The position numbers and the translations under genes are program-made. DNA of 64,000 nucleotides, taken from positions 744,001-808,000 of the forward strand of contig NZ_CP114413.1 in the NCBI RefSeq assembly GCF_027270315.1, given 5' to 3'. Shown piece by piece: positions 41,999 to 51,258 of the stretch; positions within the stretch are counted from its first letter, which is position 1; the number at the start of each line of letters is the position of its first letter. The stretch comes from Streptomyces cinnabarinus. Its GTDB lineage: Bacteria; Actinomycetota; Actinomycetes; Streptomycetales; Streptomycetaceae. Below the pieces are notes generated by a model, which was not told where the DNA came from, did no database searches, and saw only the letters and a program-made list of their open reading frames with translations.

Positions 41999-42852
41999 AT
42001 GCGAAAGATGTGCATTCTCGCCCTGCCGCTCGCACTATCGGCCGTGCTCCTAGTCGGCGGACAGGGCGGAGCCTCCACGGTGCCGGCGTCGGGCGAAGAC
42101 ATCGGCCGGTCCGTGACTGCGGTGCAGAAAACGGCGTCGGTGCTTGGAAGTTCGACGGTGTCACCAGGGCTCTCTCCGACGCGAGGGTCGGCTGGTTCCA
42201 CACCTGGTCCTCCGGCCGGGGCGGGATCAAGGCTCCGGCCGGCGTGGAGTTCGTGCCGATGATGCACCACGCGGGATCGGCGACCCCGCGGAGCTGCACC
42301 GGGCCGGAGAGCAGGGCAGAATCCTGCTCGGCTTCAACGAGCCCGACCGGTTGGACCAGGCGCACATGACTGTGAAGGAGGCGCGCGGCCTTTGGCCCCG
42401 GCTGGAGTCGACCGGAATGCGGCTCGGCGCTCCAGCGGTCGCGACCGGTGGTGATGTCGCCGGTGGCTGGCTCGACCGGTTCATGAAGGGTGCCGCCGCC
42501 CGTGACTACAAGGTCGATTTCATCCCCTTGCACTGGTATGGCGCGGACTTTGACGCCAGACGTGCGACAGCCCAGTTGCGCAGTTACCTCCAGGCCGTGC
42601 ACCAGCGCCACGACTAGCCGATCTGGCTCACCGTATACGCGCTCATCGACTTCACGAACGGCACCCCGCGCTATCCGACCAAGGCTCAACAGGCGGCGTT
42701 CGTGGCGAAGTCGACATCAACGCTCCAGAGATTGCCGTACGTCCAACGCTATGCCTGGTTCACGCTCGCCACGGACCCGCGGCAACGGCAGCGGCCCGTA
42801 CAACGGCGCCAGGGCCAACAGGGTCGGCGCGGCCTACCGCGCGGCAGACTGA
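41999..42852 (+). pseudogene. GH128-type (Asl1-like) beta-1,3-glucanase pseudogene
   Basis: A signal peptide (MRKMCILALPLALSAVLLVGG) is followed in changing frames by GVGAWKFDGVTRALSDA, WFHTWSSGRGGIKAPAGVEF, LLGFNEPDRLDQAHM and VDFIPLHWYGADFDA, the GH128 core. A TAG interrupts at 42615 (usual K before PIWLT) and the second catalytic Glu in WLTEYA is Val. At least two frameshifts, one stop and the lost acid make it dead. Confidence 0.8.
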
Positions 42853-43041
42853 CGGTCCCGCCTCTGCCCACCGGCGCATTCTCTCCCAGGCATGGCCGCC
42901 TGCAAGCAAGGCCCCTGGGACGGGCCGTGCCAGCCAACGTGGTTCACCAAGCCTCCGCAGGTTTAGCCCTGGCCGGATTGGTTGCCGCACTCGTCAGCAT
43001 CGCAGCCACGCGGCTCTCGTCATTACGCTGCCGTCCGGCTA

Positions 43042-43689
43042 TCAGGGTTCGATCGCTGCCGCGCCTCGTGTGGCAAGGGTTGCGATGTCGCGGGCGAAGC
43101 CTTCCACGTCCTCAGGCCAACTCTCGGGCGGCTGGAAGATGAGCAGGGCGACAGCACCGTGCAAGGCGGCCGCGATGGCTCTGGTGAGCGCTGTCGCATC
43201 ACCGCGGAGCGCGCCTGCCTTCACACACTCCTGGACCGTTCCACGCAGGAACCGGAAACAGGCCGAGGCTACTTGACCGCTGGCTTCGGTGGCTGGGCCG
43301 GTCATCACGAGACGGTAGCGGACGGGATGAGCCAGCCCGAACCGCACATAGGCGACCGAACGTTGGTGGAGCGCATTGAACGGGTCGTGCGAACCGGCGT
43401 CGGCAGAGGCATCGCCCATCCAGTCGCCCAGCTCACCCCAAACGCGTAGGCACACGGTGTGCAGCAGTTCGAGACGACTACCGAAGTGCAGGTAGACCGC
43501 CGGAAGGCTGACCCCCACCGCCTGCGCCACGGCCCGGATGGTGACCGCGTCCTCACCAGCCTTGTCGAGCAGCCGCTCGGCCGCCTCGACAAGTTCGTCA
43601 CGCAGTCGCGCACCGTCCCCGCGTTGCGCCCGTCGCCGCCGCGGCGCAGCGACGGGCGGGGTGGAGGGCTCGGAGTCGAGCGGGTCCAT
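43042..43689 (-). CDS. TetR-family regulator
   Basis: A 215-residue regulator. LVEAAERLLDKAGEDAVTIRAVAQAVGVSLPAVYLHFGSR-type helix-turn-helix lies at about 31-70; the C-terminal domain (TetR_C_33-like) reads RFGLAHPVRYRLVMTG. AGGTGG precedes the ATG. It diverges from a truncated PaaI thioesterase gene. Confidence 0.88.
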   Translation of the reverse strand: MDPLDSEPSTPPVAAPRRRRAQRGDGARLRDELVEAAERLLDKAGEDAVTIRAVAQAVGVSLPAVYLHFGSRLELLHTVCLRVWGELGDWMGDASADAGSHDPFNALHQRSVAYVRFGLAHPVRYRLVMTGPATEASGQVASACFRFLRGTVQECVKAGALRGDATALTRAIAAALHGAVALLIFQPPESWPEDVEGFARDIATLATRGAAAIEP

Positions 43690-43855
43690 CGTCACCACCT
43701 GCCCTGCGAGGCGGAAGAGTCGGCCGCCCCGGAGCCGATGCCGCTGCCGCGAGAGGTGGTGGGTGTCATCACGTCACTCGTCTCCGTGTTGTGGATCAGG
43801 GCCGTCGCATGTAACTTGTCGGCGTTAACTTAACTCTATAAACCAAGGATAGCCG

Positions 43856-44107
43856 ATGACTGTCACCGCTGAGGAGATCTACGCCGTCGCACCGTTCGCG
43901 GAAACGCTCGGAGTGCGCTTTGCCGCGATCAATGCGTCGGAGGTTCGCGCGCGGCTCGACTACGTGTCGGCTCTGTCCACGCTGGGCGGCGGCCTGCACG
44001 GCGGCGCGCTGATGGGGCTGGCGGACGTGGCAGCCGCCGTGTGTGCCGCAGTGAACGGACCAGAGGGCACCTTGCCCCGAGGATTCCGCCTGGCAGACCG
44101 CGCGTGA
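43856..44107 (+). pseudogene. PaaI-family thioesterase, 3' truncated
   Basis: 83 residues matching the first two thirds of hotdog thioesterases: TAEEIYAVAPFAETLGVRF and LGGGLHGGALMGLADVAAAV (about 40-59) with the HGG active-site turn. After NGPEGTLPRG the sequence departs from the family and stops; normal length is about 135. A 23-bp perfect inverted repeat lies 57 bp downstream, at the break. Confidence 0.7.
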
Positions 44108-44164
44108 CGCGCTGGCCTCCCGCCCCGACCCGCTCGGACGGGTCGAATCCAAGTAGGTCTTGGG

Positions 44165-44221
44165 AGGAGATATGCGCGGTGGCGCCTGGGGCATCCCGAG
44201 GCGCCACCGCGCATATCTCCT
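44165..44221. repeat. Perfect 23-bp inverted repeat with 11-nt loop
   Basis: The arm 44165-44187 (begins AGGAGATATGCGCGG) is exactly complementary to 44199-44221, with loop GGGGCATCCCG, itself partly self-complementary. It lies between two truncated genes. It may be a strong terminator or mark a deletion or insertion junction. Confidence 0.8.
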
Positions 44222-44249
44222 TCAGGGTGCCGCCCGGCTGTCTGCGTGC

Positions 44250-44800
44250 CGGGTACACGCCAGCAGATGAGCCCCGTCCTCGGACCGCTCCAGCTCTTCT
44301 TTTCACCACGCAGTTCGTGCAGAGCGCTACCACTGGACGCCGCTGCAGGCCGGGCTCGTCAACTTCGTTCTCGCCGTCCAGGTACCGCGGTTGCTGGGGC
44401 GGGTGAGCAGGCCGAGAGTGTTGCTGATCGGGGTTGTCCTGACCACGGCGGGCATGGTGTGGCTCAGCCTCCTCGACCTGCACACCCCTACCTGACGGGC
44501 GTGGCGTTGCCGATGCTGCTCGTCGGCGCCGGGCAGGGTCTGGCCCTGGCCCCGCTGACCTCCAGCGGCGGCGACGGCGTCGCCCCCGCGGACGCGGGCG
44601 CCGTCTCGGGCCTGATCAACACCGTGCACCAGATCGGCAGCGCGCTGAGCCTCAGCATCCTGACCGCGGTGGCCACCACCATCCGCCCCGGCCACGGGGC
44701 CACCGACATCGCGGCCCGTTCAGGTGCCGCACTGACAGGCTCCGAAGTGCACACCCTCAATTCCGGGCACGTGGTAGCGGCGTCCCGCCCAGCACGTTCC
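44250..44800 (+). pseudogene. MFS (DHA2-type) transporter C-terminal remnant
   Basis: Across two frames: LFFTTQFVQSA, FVLAVQVPRLLGRVSRPRVLLIG, then LTGVALPMLLVGAGQGLALAPL and DAGAVSGLINTVHQIGSALS, the last five TM helices of a 14-TM exporter. The first half is missing and the frame shifts near 44340 and 44490. Confidence 0.75.
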
Positions 44801-44834
44801 CGGCTCCGTCCTCACGCGGGTACGGAGCCCGTTC

Positions 44835-45360
44835 CTAGCGCGTGGCGTACGCGCGGGATGAACGCGTGGGCTGCATCTCCGTCGGCCAGGCTCTGGCGGA
44901 CCTTCCTCGGGTCGGCGGTGGCGGGGATCGGTTACCGTTCGTAGCCAGCAGGATCGTCAGGGCGCTGAAGTGGTCGGCAGCTGGCGTGAGTTGTCCGTGT
45001 CCAGGAGCCCGAGCCAGGCGAAGTGGGCGATGCGGTCCGCCAGGTCCTGCGACGCCGAGTCCGTCGCGAGATCGTCCGTGCTCGTCGGCGTCTGTAAGCG
45101 CTGCTGGGCGACGAGGGCGGAGCCGACGATCGACGTGCCCAGGTCGATCGCGAACGCCGTGAGGCCTGCTCCAGTTGCGCATTGTCGTGATCTGCGCGTT
45201 CGTGGGGGGCGCTCGTCTAGCACCCGGCGGCTCGTGGCAAGCATCGAATTGGGCAGCGGCGGAGAGGATGGCCAGGAAGAGCCGCCGCTTGTCGACGAAG
45301 TAGTCGTACACGGTGCGCTTGGACACCTCGGCTCTGGCCGCGATTGGAGGCGATCCCGGA
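44835..45360 (-). pseudogene. TetR-family regulator remnant
   Basis: Minus-strand pieces: AEVSKRTVYDYFVDKRRLF (helix-turn-helix recognition region), AFAIDLGTSIVGSALVAQQR and ADHFSALTILLATNG (C-terminal). The pieces are in different frames. It would have diverged from or accompanied the broken MFS exporter, a common efflux-repressor pairing. Confidence 0.7.
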
Positions 45361-45789
45361 TCGAAGGGCGTCACGTTGACGTTCCGGCGAGCGAGGCCAG
45401 GCGCTCCATCTCGTCCACGCCGTCGGTGCAGCACCGCATACCAGCCGCCGGGGCCTTGGGCCGCTCGGGCAGCCGGAAGTTAAACGGCATCCGGTTTCGT
45501 CCTTGAACTATCGCCCGTCGTAGTCCCACACCGTGCAGACCAACCGGCGGCGCGGGCCTGCTTCTTCGACCAAGCGGGCCGCTCCGTCGACAACGCCGCC
45601 TTGGCGATGACCATGCCATCGGCCCTGGGCTGGAACACCGTGAAGTCCCAGTGCGTGCCGTCCTTGGGGAAGTCGGCGACGGTCTGCTCCAGCGACGGCA
45701 TCCACGGCACCGGATGGGCCAGGTCCTTGCGCAGGATGCGCAGCCCCTGGCCTTGCGCATCGCCTTACCGTAGGAGAAGGCGAGCCTGG
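45361..45789. other. Fragmented coding relic, unassigned
   Basis: A minus-strand stretch reads SLEQTVADFPKDGTHWDFTVF and ADGMVIAKAALSTERP in one frame with flanks in others. It looks like eroded coding sequence, but I cannot name the family. Confidence 0.4.
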
Positions 45790-46665
45790 TCAGGCTGCCG
45801 GGGCGGTCAGAACCGCCTTGGCCGCCAGCCGGAGATTCCTGATCATCGGATTCGGGTCGCCCTTGCGGCTGACCAGGACGACCCGGCTGGATGGAGCTCC
45901 CTCGACCGGGACGGTGACGAGGTCGGGGCGCAGTGAGCTACGCCGATCGCCGACCGGTAGCACGGCGATCGCCCTGCCACTCGCGACGAGTTCGAGCTTG
46001 TCCTCGTAGCTCTCGATCGGCGGCACGCCGGCCCCGAGGATCCGGTAGGAAGCCCAGTCTGCGGTCTCGAACGCGCACGGCGCCGCCTCTTCGCCGGCCA
46101 GTTCTTCCGCGGTCACCGACGCGCGGCCGGCCAAGGGATGGCTGCGCGGGACCACGAGCATCCGAGGCTCCTCGTACAGCGGGGTGGTGAACACGTCGTC
46201 GGCAACGAGCGGCAGCGGGGCCCGCGCGATCAGGGCGTCGACGCGCCTGTCGGACAGCGCTCCGACGTCGCGGCAGCTCAGATGCCTGGTGGCGATCTCG
46301 GCGTCGGGGTAACGGCGGCGCAGTTCCCGCACGGCGGCAGTGATCACCAGGTCTTCGACGTAGCCGATGGCGATTCGTTCGGTCTCGGCTTGTTCACGCA
46401 CGGCCAGCTCAGCCTGGCGGGCGGCCTGCAGCAGGTCTTGGGCCCGGGGGAGGAACGTCTGGCCGGCCGGAGTGAGCCGGGTGCCCTGGGCGGTGCGGTC
46501 CAGGAGTCGTGTGCCGAGATACTTCTCGAGCCGTTGGATCTGGCGGCTCAGCGCCGGCTGGGCTACGTGCAGGTCGGCGGCGGCCCGGCCGAAGTGCTGG
46601 TGCGCCGCCACCACGGTGAAGTAGCGCACGAGCCGCAGTTCCAGGTCCTGTCCGAGATCGTTCAC
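45790..46665 (-). CDS. LysR-family transcriptional regulator
   Basis: A 291-residue regulator. Helix-turn-helix at about 8-65 (LRLVRYFTVVAAHQHFGRAAADLHVAQPALSRQIQ-type) and a periplasmic-binding-fold effector domain. It diverges from a quinone oxidoreductase gene, its probable target. GTG at 46665 follows TACCCT by six bases, indicating leaderless translation; an ATG at 46731 would add 22 residues outside the family profile. Confidence 0.88.
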   Translation of the reverse strand: MNDLGQDLELRLVRYFTVVAAHQHFGRAAADLHVAQPALSRQIQRLEKYLGTRLLDRTAQGTRLTPAGQTFLPRAQDLLQAARQAELAVREQAETERIAIGYVEDLVITAAVRELRRRYPDAEIATRHLSCRDVGALSDRRVDALIARAPLPLVADDVFTTPLYEEPRMLVVPRSHPLAGRASVTAEELAGEEAAPCAFETADWASYRILGAGVPPIESYEDKLELVASGRAIAVLPVGDRRSSLRPDLVTVPVEGAPSSRVVLVSRKGDPNPMIRNLRLAAKAVLTAPAA

Positions 46666-46671
46666 CCTTGC

Positions 46672-46677
46672 AGGGTA
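46672..46677 (-). promoter_or_regulatory. -10 box TACCCT of a leaderless promoter
   Basis: On the minus strand TACCCT is followed by GCAAGG and the GTG of the LysR gene. Confidence 0.5.
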
Positions 46678-46787
46678 CGCGTCATGCTGTTTCGGAATGA
46701 TCAGGTTGCCGGACCGGTCTTGGACGGCCATGCCGTCCTGGGCCTTGACTGAAGGAGCAACGTTTCCCCGAGAAAGCGACAGGCGCG

Positions 46788-47786
46788 ATGAAGGCGATCC
46801 AGTTCCACGAAGCGGGCGGGCCGGAAGTTCTGCAGTACGACGAGGTGCCGGTTCCCGAGATCGGCCCGGGCGAGGTGCTCGTCCGGGTGCACGCGGCGGG
46901 CATCAACCCGCCGGACTGGTACCTGCGTGAGGGGATGAAGGTCATGCCGGCCGAGATGAGGCCGGCGCTGGAGCTCCCCCTGACCCCCGGAACGGACATG
47001 TCGGGCGTGGTGAAGGCGGTCGCTCCGGACGTCCGCGGGTTCGCCGTCGGTGACGAGGTCTTCGGCATGCTGCGGTTCCCCGGATTCGACGGCCGGACGT
47101 ACGCCGAGTACGTGGCCGCGCCGGCTTCTGACCTGGCGCACAAGCCGGCCGGTATCGACCACGTGCAGGCGGCCGGGGCGCCGATGGCCGTGCTGACGGC
47201 CTGGCAGTACCTGGTTGATCTCGGCCACGACGTGCCATCTCCTTTCACCGGCCAGGTGCACCAGCCGGTGCCGATCACGCCAGGGATGACCGTGCTCGTC
47301 AACGGGGCCGCCGGTGGAGTGGGCCACTTCGCGGTGCAGCTGGCGAAATGGAAAGGGGCACACGTCATCGCGGTGGCCTCGGGCCGGCACGAACAGTTCC
47401 TGCGCAAGCTCGGCGCCGACGAGTTCATCGACTACACCAGGACGCGGGCGGCGGATGTGGTCAGCGGCGTCGACCTGGTGATCGACACCGTCGGTGGCCC
47501 GGACAGCTCACGCTTCCTGACTGTGCTCAAGCGCGGCGGCACCATGCTTCCGGTGTTCTTCGCCCAGTACGACCCCCAAGAGACGGCGAGTCTGGGCATC
47601 ACGGTCTCGAACATTCAGGTGCGTTCCAACGGCCCCCAGCTCGCCGAGATCGGGCGCCTGTTCGACGAGGGCAAGCTGCAGGTCGGGGTGGACAGTACCT
47701 ACCCGCTGCCCGAAGCGGCCAACGCACACACCCGAGCCGCACAGGGCCACATCCAAGGAAAAATCGTACTGACAATGGCCCCGTGA
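46788..47786 (+). CDS. Zinc-independent alcohol dehydrogenase/quinone oxidoreductase (MDR)
   Basis: A 332-residue medium-chain reductase. The GroES-like domain (1-120) lacks the catalytic Zn ligands; LVNGAAGGVGHFAVQLAKW (about 169-187) is the NADPH loop; FIDYTRT and LVIDTVGGP are typical of the QOR branch. It reduces quinones or enones. The LysR regulator diverges 122 bp away. Its TGA overlaps a GTG that starts a 35-residue frame. Confidence 0.9.
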   Translation: MKAIQFHEAGGPEVLQYDEVPVPEIGPGEVLVRVHAAGINPPDWYLREGMKVMPAEMRPALELPLTPGTDMSGVVKAVAPDVRGFAVGDEVFGMLRFPGFDGRTYAEYVAAPASDLAHKPAGIDHVQAAGAPMAVLTAWQYLVDLGHDVPSPFTGQVHQPVPITPGMTVLVNGAAGGVGHFAVQLAKWKGAHVIAVASGRHEQFLRKLGADEFIDYTRTRAADVVSGVDLVIDTVGGPDSSRFLTVLKRGGTMLPVFFAQYDPQETASLGITVSNIQVRSNGPQLAEIGRLFDEGKLQVGVDSTYPLPEAANAHTRAAQGHIQGKIVLTMAP

Positions 47787-47890
47787 TCGCCGAACTCCAA
47801 CAGGCGGCGGCGAAATACACCCACACCCTGAACGAGCTCAATGCGCCCGAACTGGAAGCGGTTCCGACCGAATACACCACCTGGGCCTGA
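47783..47890 (+). CDS. Possible 35-residue protein coupled to the oxidoreductase
   Basis: GTG at 47783 overlaps the oxidoreductase stop (GTGA). The product starts VIAELQQAAAKYTHTLNELN and ends VPTEYTTWA; it is helical and not recognised. It could be real by translational coupling or the start of a decayed longer gene. Confidence 0.35.
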   Translation: MIAELQQAAAKYTHTLNELNAPELEAVPTEYTTWA

Positions 47891-48411
47891 GGCAAGAGGC
47901 TTGCTACCAAAGGCTCGTGGATCAAGTTGCGCCTCGGGCAGAAGTCCCGGACCTGACTGCTCAGGCATTCCAGGGCTGAATAGCCAAGCGCCTGGCCTAC
48001 GGCTGCGTCCCGATGCGGCTCGGCTGACACTGAAACGCAAGATCTACAGCACCCTCTTGATCCCGGGCAGGCCAGAGGGCCACGGCAGTGGAGCTCACGC
48101 AGCGCCACTGCAAGACCCTGCAGGCCCTCAACGACGCCGGGGTGCCCGAGGAGCTCATCCCCGAGTGGTACCACCGGCTGGTGACCTTGTCCGTGTCTCT
48201 GGTCTCCACCCACGCGGCCACCAATCCTCCAACCTGCCCGAGGCAAAACGGAGACTGGAAACCTTCCGAGTGATCACCCTCGGCCCCGACGCGGCAGACG
48301 TCCGCAACGCGAACCGCCGTCACCGCGCGATTTCCCGGACGTCGTCGGCCTGGTCCGCACCCGTATCCACCCCGTCAACTCGCCAGTTTGGCGAATCGTC
48401 AGGAGAGAAAC
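47891..48411. other. Region without a recognisable intact gene
   Basis: About 520 bp. A plus-strand stretch near 48088-48185 reads RHCKTLQALNDAGVPEELIP, protein-like but unplaced. AGGAGAGA at 48401 belongs to the next pseudogene. Confidence 0.4.
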
Positions 48412-48890
48412 ATGAACCATCTGCCGGGCACCGACGTTGGGGTCCTGGTCCCGGTGGATTTCCACTTCAACGATCTGGACCCGATGGGCATGCTGCACAA
48501 CAGCCGTTGTCAGATCTGGGTCGAGCGACCGTGGGGTGGAGTTCGGCCGGGGGGCAGGGCCTCGGCGGCGCGTCAGGCATCGAAGAGGACGGCTTCCAGG
48601 TGGTGAAGGCGTTCACCATCACCTACGACGTCCCGGTGATGGGCCTTGGTCAGTGCGCGGTGCACCTGTGGATGGAGCATATGGGGAGCGCTTCAGCCAC
48701 CGCAGGCTATCGGGTGTGTTCAGACGAGGGCAGGACCACGCACGCGCACGGTACTCGCACCGTCGTTCGTGTCGACAGCACCACGCTGCGGCCCACGCCG
48801 TGGTCCGACCGAGCCCGTGAGGTGTCCCGGACCATCGAACTGCCGAAGAGCAGCGATCAGCCCCAGGTGGGGACGGGGCCCGCCTCTTGA
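48412..48890 (+). pseudogene. Hotdog acyl-CoA thioesterase, frameshifted
   Basis: ATG with AGGAGAG upstream. PVDFHFNDLDPMGMLHNSR is the 4HBT active-site segment (Asp in LDPMGMLHN). A frameshift near 48535 moves the sequence to GGASGIEEDGFQVVKAFTIT, GQCAVHLWMEHMGSASA and HGTRTVVRVDSTTLRPTPW. Otherwise the family profile is complete, so the break is recent. Confidence 0.75.
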
Positions 48891-49831
48891 TGGCATAGCC
48901 ATGTTGCTGCGTGACGGACCTCGTGCCGCCAGCCTCAAGCTGGCGGACGGCTGTACCGCGGGATGTCCGCCCATCGACGATTCCAGAACAACTGGACCAT
49001 CTGCAGCCGGGTCATGAACACCAGGATGCGTCAAGGCGCCGATGCTCGATCGAGCCGACCCACCACAGTAGGGAACGAGCCGCCCGGCTCGATTTCCCGC
49101 TGACTCGGCCACGACAGGAGCACTGCCGCGGCTCCGACACGGCGTCGATCGCCGCCAGCACGGCGACCGGTGCTCACACCTGCTCTACGCGCGAGGCCGA
49201 CTCGGACACAGCACGCAACACGCTCGAATCCCGGCCTACCTCACCCACGCGACGAACAGTTGCATGGTCACTGCCAGCACGCCCGACGACGAGATCTCCT
49301 GCCGTGCGTACGCGCCGTCGCCGCCGAGGTGACGGTCTCACCGGGTCGGGCGCGACGCCGTCAGGTCAGGCCTCCGACAAGATCCGGACCAGGCAACGAC
49401 CAACGGGCCGCTCCTGCTGCCGACTTCGCACAGTTCCCATTTGCGAGCACAACGCGTACTTCCGGCGTCGCGCCTACCGGCACAGAGTTCGCGCCTGCAG
49501 TCTGCCTGGCCTGACCAATCCAGCCACCAGTTGCGGCGCAACTCAGAACCGGTCCGCTCCTATTTCCCGAGTTCTACGGAGCGTAGTCAGCACCAAACCA
49601 GCACGGAAGCCAGCACGCCACCGTCAAATCGCCTCCAACTGCGCTTCCCGGACACGGCAATCTCGACCCTCTTCAAGCCACTAACTGGCCGCTCAGTGAG
49701 GGGATGTAGGGGCCTGACGCATAGCCGCGCCCCGAACTATGTTGTCCCACCACATGTGAGCCTGACCTGCCGCTTCCTACGGTGTGCCGACACGCATACC
49801 CGTCCCCACCGCACACGAGGAAGTGGCGCAC
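48891..49831. other. Long region with no gene seen
   Basis: About 940 bp separating the decayed area from the conserved block. Frames are open but lack the codon bias of real Streptomyces genes. A short piece near 48955-49020 (YRGMSAHRRFQNNWTICSRV in one frame) may be coding debris. No tRNA-like cloverleaf or attachment-site duplication was recognised. Confidence 0.5.
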
Positions 49832-51214
49832 ATGGCCTCCGCAGCAACCGCTCCACCAACGCCCGGCAACCTCAAGCGCATCGTCGCCGCCAGCCTCATC
49901 GGCACCACCATCGAGTGGTACGACTTCTTCCTCTACGGCTCCGCCGCAGCCCTCGTCTTCAACAAACTGTTCTTCCCCGACTCCGACCCGCTCGTCGGCA
50001 CCCTGCTGTCCTTCCTGACCTACGCGGTCGGGTTCGCCGCCCGTCCGATCGGCGCCCTGGTCTTCGGGCACTACGGTGACCGGCTCGGACGCAAGAAGCT
50101 GCTGGTGCTCAGCCTGCTGCTGATGGGCGGGGCGACCTTCGCGATCGGTCTGCTGCCGACGCACGCGACGATCGGCTCGGCCGCTCCCGTGCTGCTGACC
50201 GTGCTGCGGCTGGTGCAGGGCTTCGCGCTCGGTGGCGAGTGGGGCGGGGCCGTCCTGCTGGTCTCCGAGCACGGGGACGCGCGACGGCGCGGCTTCTGGG
50301 CCTCCTGGCCGCAAACGGGCGCGCCCGCGGGACAGTTGCTCGCCACCGGTGTGCTCTCGCTGCTCACCGCCACGCTCTCGGACAGCGCCTTCACCAGCTG
50401 GGGCTGGCGCATCCCGTTCCTGCTCTCCGGCGTTCTCGTCATCGTCGGTTTGTGGATTCGTCTGTCTGTCGATGAATCGCCGGTCTTCAAGCAGGCGCTG
50501 GCCCAGGCGGAGGCCCGCAAGTCCGACAGCGCGGAGAAGCCGCCGCTCGTCTCGGTGCTGCGCCACCACTGGCGCGACGTGCTCATCGCGATGGGCGCGC
50601 GCATGGCGGAGAACATCAGCTACTACGTCATCACCGCCTTCATCCTCGTCTACGCCACCACCGCCGCCGACGTCTCCAAGCAAACCGCGCTCAACGCGGT
50701 CCTGATCGCCTCGGCCGTGCACTTCGCGGTCATCCCGGTCTGGGGCGCCCTCTCCGACCGGATCGGGCGCCGTCCTGTCTATCTGATCGGCGCGGCCGGA
50801 ATTGGCCTGTGGATGTTCCCGTTCTTCGCCCTCATCGACACCGGAGGCTTCGGCAACCTGGTCCTCGCCGTGACGGTGGGCCTGGTGCTGCACGGCGCGA
50901 TGTACGCGCCCCAGGCCGCCTTCTTCTCCGAGATGTTCGCGACCCGGATGCGCTACTCCGGCGCCTCGATCGGCGCCCAGTTCGCCTCGGTCGCGGCGGG
51001 CGCCCCGGCCCCGCTGATCGCCACCGCGCTGCTGGCCGACTACGACAGCTCCACGCCGATCGCCCTGTACGTCATCGCCGCGGTCGTCCTGACGCTGATC
51101 GCGGTCGGCGTGGCCAAGGAGACCCGCCACCGGGACCTGGCCGACATCGAGCCCTCCCCGGAGGACGAGGCCTCCGCCGCCGTCCGTACGGCGGCGGACG
51201 CGCACACCCGCTGA
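49832..51214 (+). CDS. MHS-family metabolite:H+ symporter (MFS)
   Basis: A 460-residue transporter with 12 hydrophobic segments. IGTTIEWYDFFLYG (about 24-37) opens TM1; GHYGDRLGRKK (about 79-89) is the loop 2-3 motif; LVQGFALGGEWGGAVLL and DRIGRRP follow. MHS members import dicarboxylates, shikimate, betaine or hydroxy acids. GAGGAAG precedes the ATG. It faces a PucR regulator and hydroxybutyrate dehydrogenase; it may import the hydroxy acid used by that enzyme. Confidence 0.92.
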   Translation: MASAATAPPTPGNLKRIVAASLIGTTIEWYDFFLYGSAAALVFNKLFFPDSDPLVGTLLSFLTYAVGFAARPIGALVFGHYGDRLGRKKLLVLSLLLMGGATFAIGLLPTHATIGSAAPVLLTVLRLVQGFALGGEWGGAVLLVSEHGDARRRGFWASWPQTGAPAGQLLATGVLSLLTATLSDSAFTSWGWRIPFLLSGVLVIVGLWIRLSVDESPVFKQALAQAEARKSDSAEKPPLVSVLRHHWRDVLIAMGARMAENISYYVITAFILVYATTAADVSKQTALNAVLIASAVHFAVIPVWGALSDRIGRRPVYLIGAAGIGLWMFPFFALIDTGGFGNLVLAVTVGLVLHGAMYAPQAAFFSEMFATRMRYSGASIGAQFASVAAGAPAPLIATALLADYDSSTPIALYVIAAVVLTLIAVGVAKETRHRDLADIEPSPEDEASAAVRTAADAHTR

Positions 51215-51231
51215 TCCCGTCCCGAACCCGG

Positions 51232-51258
51232 CCCCCGTACGCCCCCGGCGTACGGGGG
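51232..51258. terminator. Bidirectional hairpin between transporter and PucR gene
   Basis: CCCCCGTACGC (51232-51242) and GCGTACGGGGG (51248-51258) form an 11-bp stem with a 5-nt loop, ending right at the PucR stop codon. Confidence 0.85.

Noticed and set aside
48891..49831. tRNA gene or integration site at the right edge of the decayed region
   Set aside because: No cloverleaf, no CCA-ending acceptor stem and no direct repeat with the left boundary could be recognised by eye.
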